Source: DATFKA01 sp042095835
GTDB lineage: Bacteria > Bacteroidota > Bacteroidia > Chitinophagales > Saprospiraceae
Assembly (NCBI GenBank): GCA_042095835.1
Contig: JBELML010000219.1
Coordinates: 1 to 5,667 of the forward strand
Direction of reading: 5' to 3'
Length of the DNA: 5,667 nt
The notes beneath the pieces are model-generated. The model saw only the letters and a program-made list of their open reading frames with translations, did not search any database and was not told the origin of the DNA. Below are positions 5,550 to 5,667 of this stretch, in pieces. The translations under genes and the position numbers were made by a program. The first letter of the stretch is position 1; each line of letters opens with the position of its first letter.

Positions 5550-5667
5550 GTTTCTTGATGGTTTCCATTAGAGGAATGTTTAAAAGGAGGAAAAGTTTAG
5601 TTGGTAATATTATTTTAGGAATGGGGCATTAATAAAGTATACAAGATTTACGCAGGTATTTTGCTGT

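Noticed and set aside
5585..5603. AGGAGG followed by a TTG, looking like a ribosome-binding site and start
   Set aside because: The frame from TTG meets a stop after five codons, and strong Shine-Dalgarno sequences are not expected here.
5652..5665. TATTTTGC near the right edge as a -7 box for a gene beyond the window
   Set aside because: The spacing between TA and TTTG is one base short of TAnnTTTG, and no downstream gene is visible to support it.

Overview
The window looks like ordinary chromosomal housekeeping DNA from a member of the Bacteroidota. The support is the protein flavour (a long 391-residue PurM form I associate with this phylum, and an M23 peptidase with HVC in place of HLH), TAnnTTTG-type -7 boxes ahead of two genes, and generally weak Shine-Dalgarno sequences. 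Within the phylum a Saprospiria- or Cytophagia-like source is a guess that the sequence alone does not settle. No mobile element, CRISPR array, tRNA or rRNA was seen, and base composition looks uniform by eye.

Layout: positions 1-193 are the region upstream of fabD, with an A/T-only inverted repeat, a TACATTTG -7 box and a short direct repeat. fabD (194-1072, +) encodes malonyl-CoA:ACP transacylase and is closed by a strong intrinsic terminator (1096-1150). A YqgE/AlgH family gene follows (1181-1744, +). It converges across a 25-bp gap on a minus-strand gene for a membrane-anchored MepM-like M23 peptidase (1770-3152, -). A 217-bp divergent intergenic region separates that gene from purM (3370-4545, +). 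The purM side carries a TACCTTTG -7 box embedded in an 8-bp dyad. nth (4523-5188, +) overlaps the end of purM by 23 bp, so the two are probably one operon. nth converges, with only 4 bp between stop codons, on a minus-strand ArsC/Spx-family gene (5193-5549, -). The last 118 bases hold no gene I can support.

The genes belong to separate housekeeping tasks: fatty-acid synthesis (FabD), cell-wall turnover (M23 peptidase), purine synthesis (PurM), base-excision repair (Nth) and possibly thiol redox chemistry (ArsC/Spx-like), plus YqgE of unknown function. Apart from the purM-nth pair there is no sign that they form one system.

I did not find a convincing undescribed system. The points worth a second look are residue-level departures from family consensus (Cys for His in the M23 zinc motif, only three cysteines in the Nth cluster region, loss of an arsenate-binding Arg in the ArsC-like protein, a remodelled PurM glycine-rich segment), the dyads overlapping both recognisable promoters, and the two convergent gene pairs without terminators.
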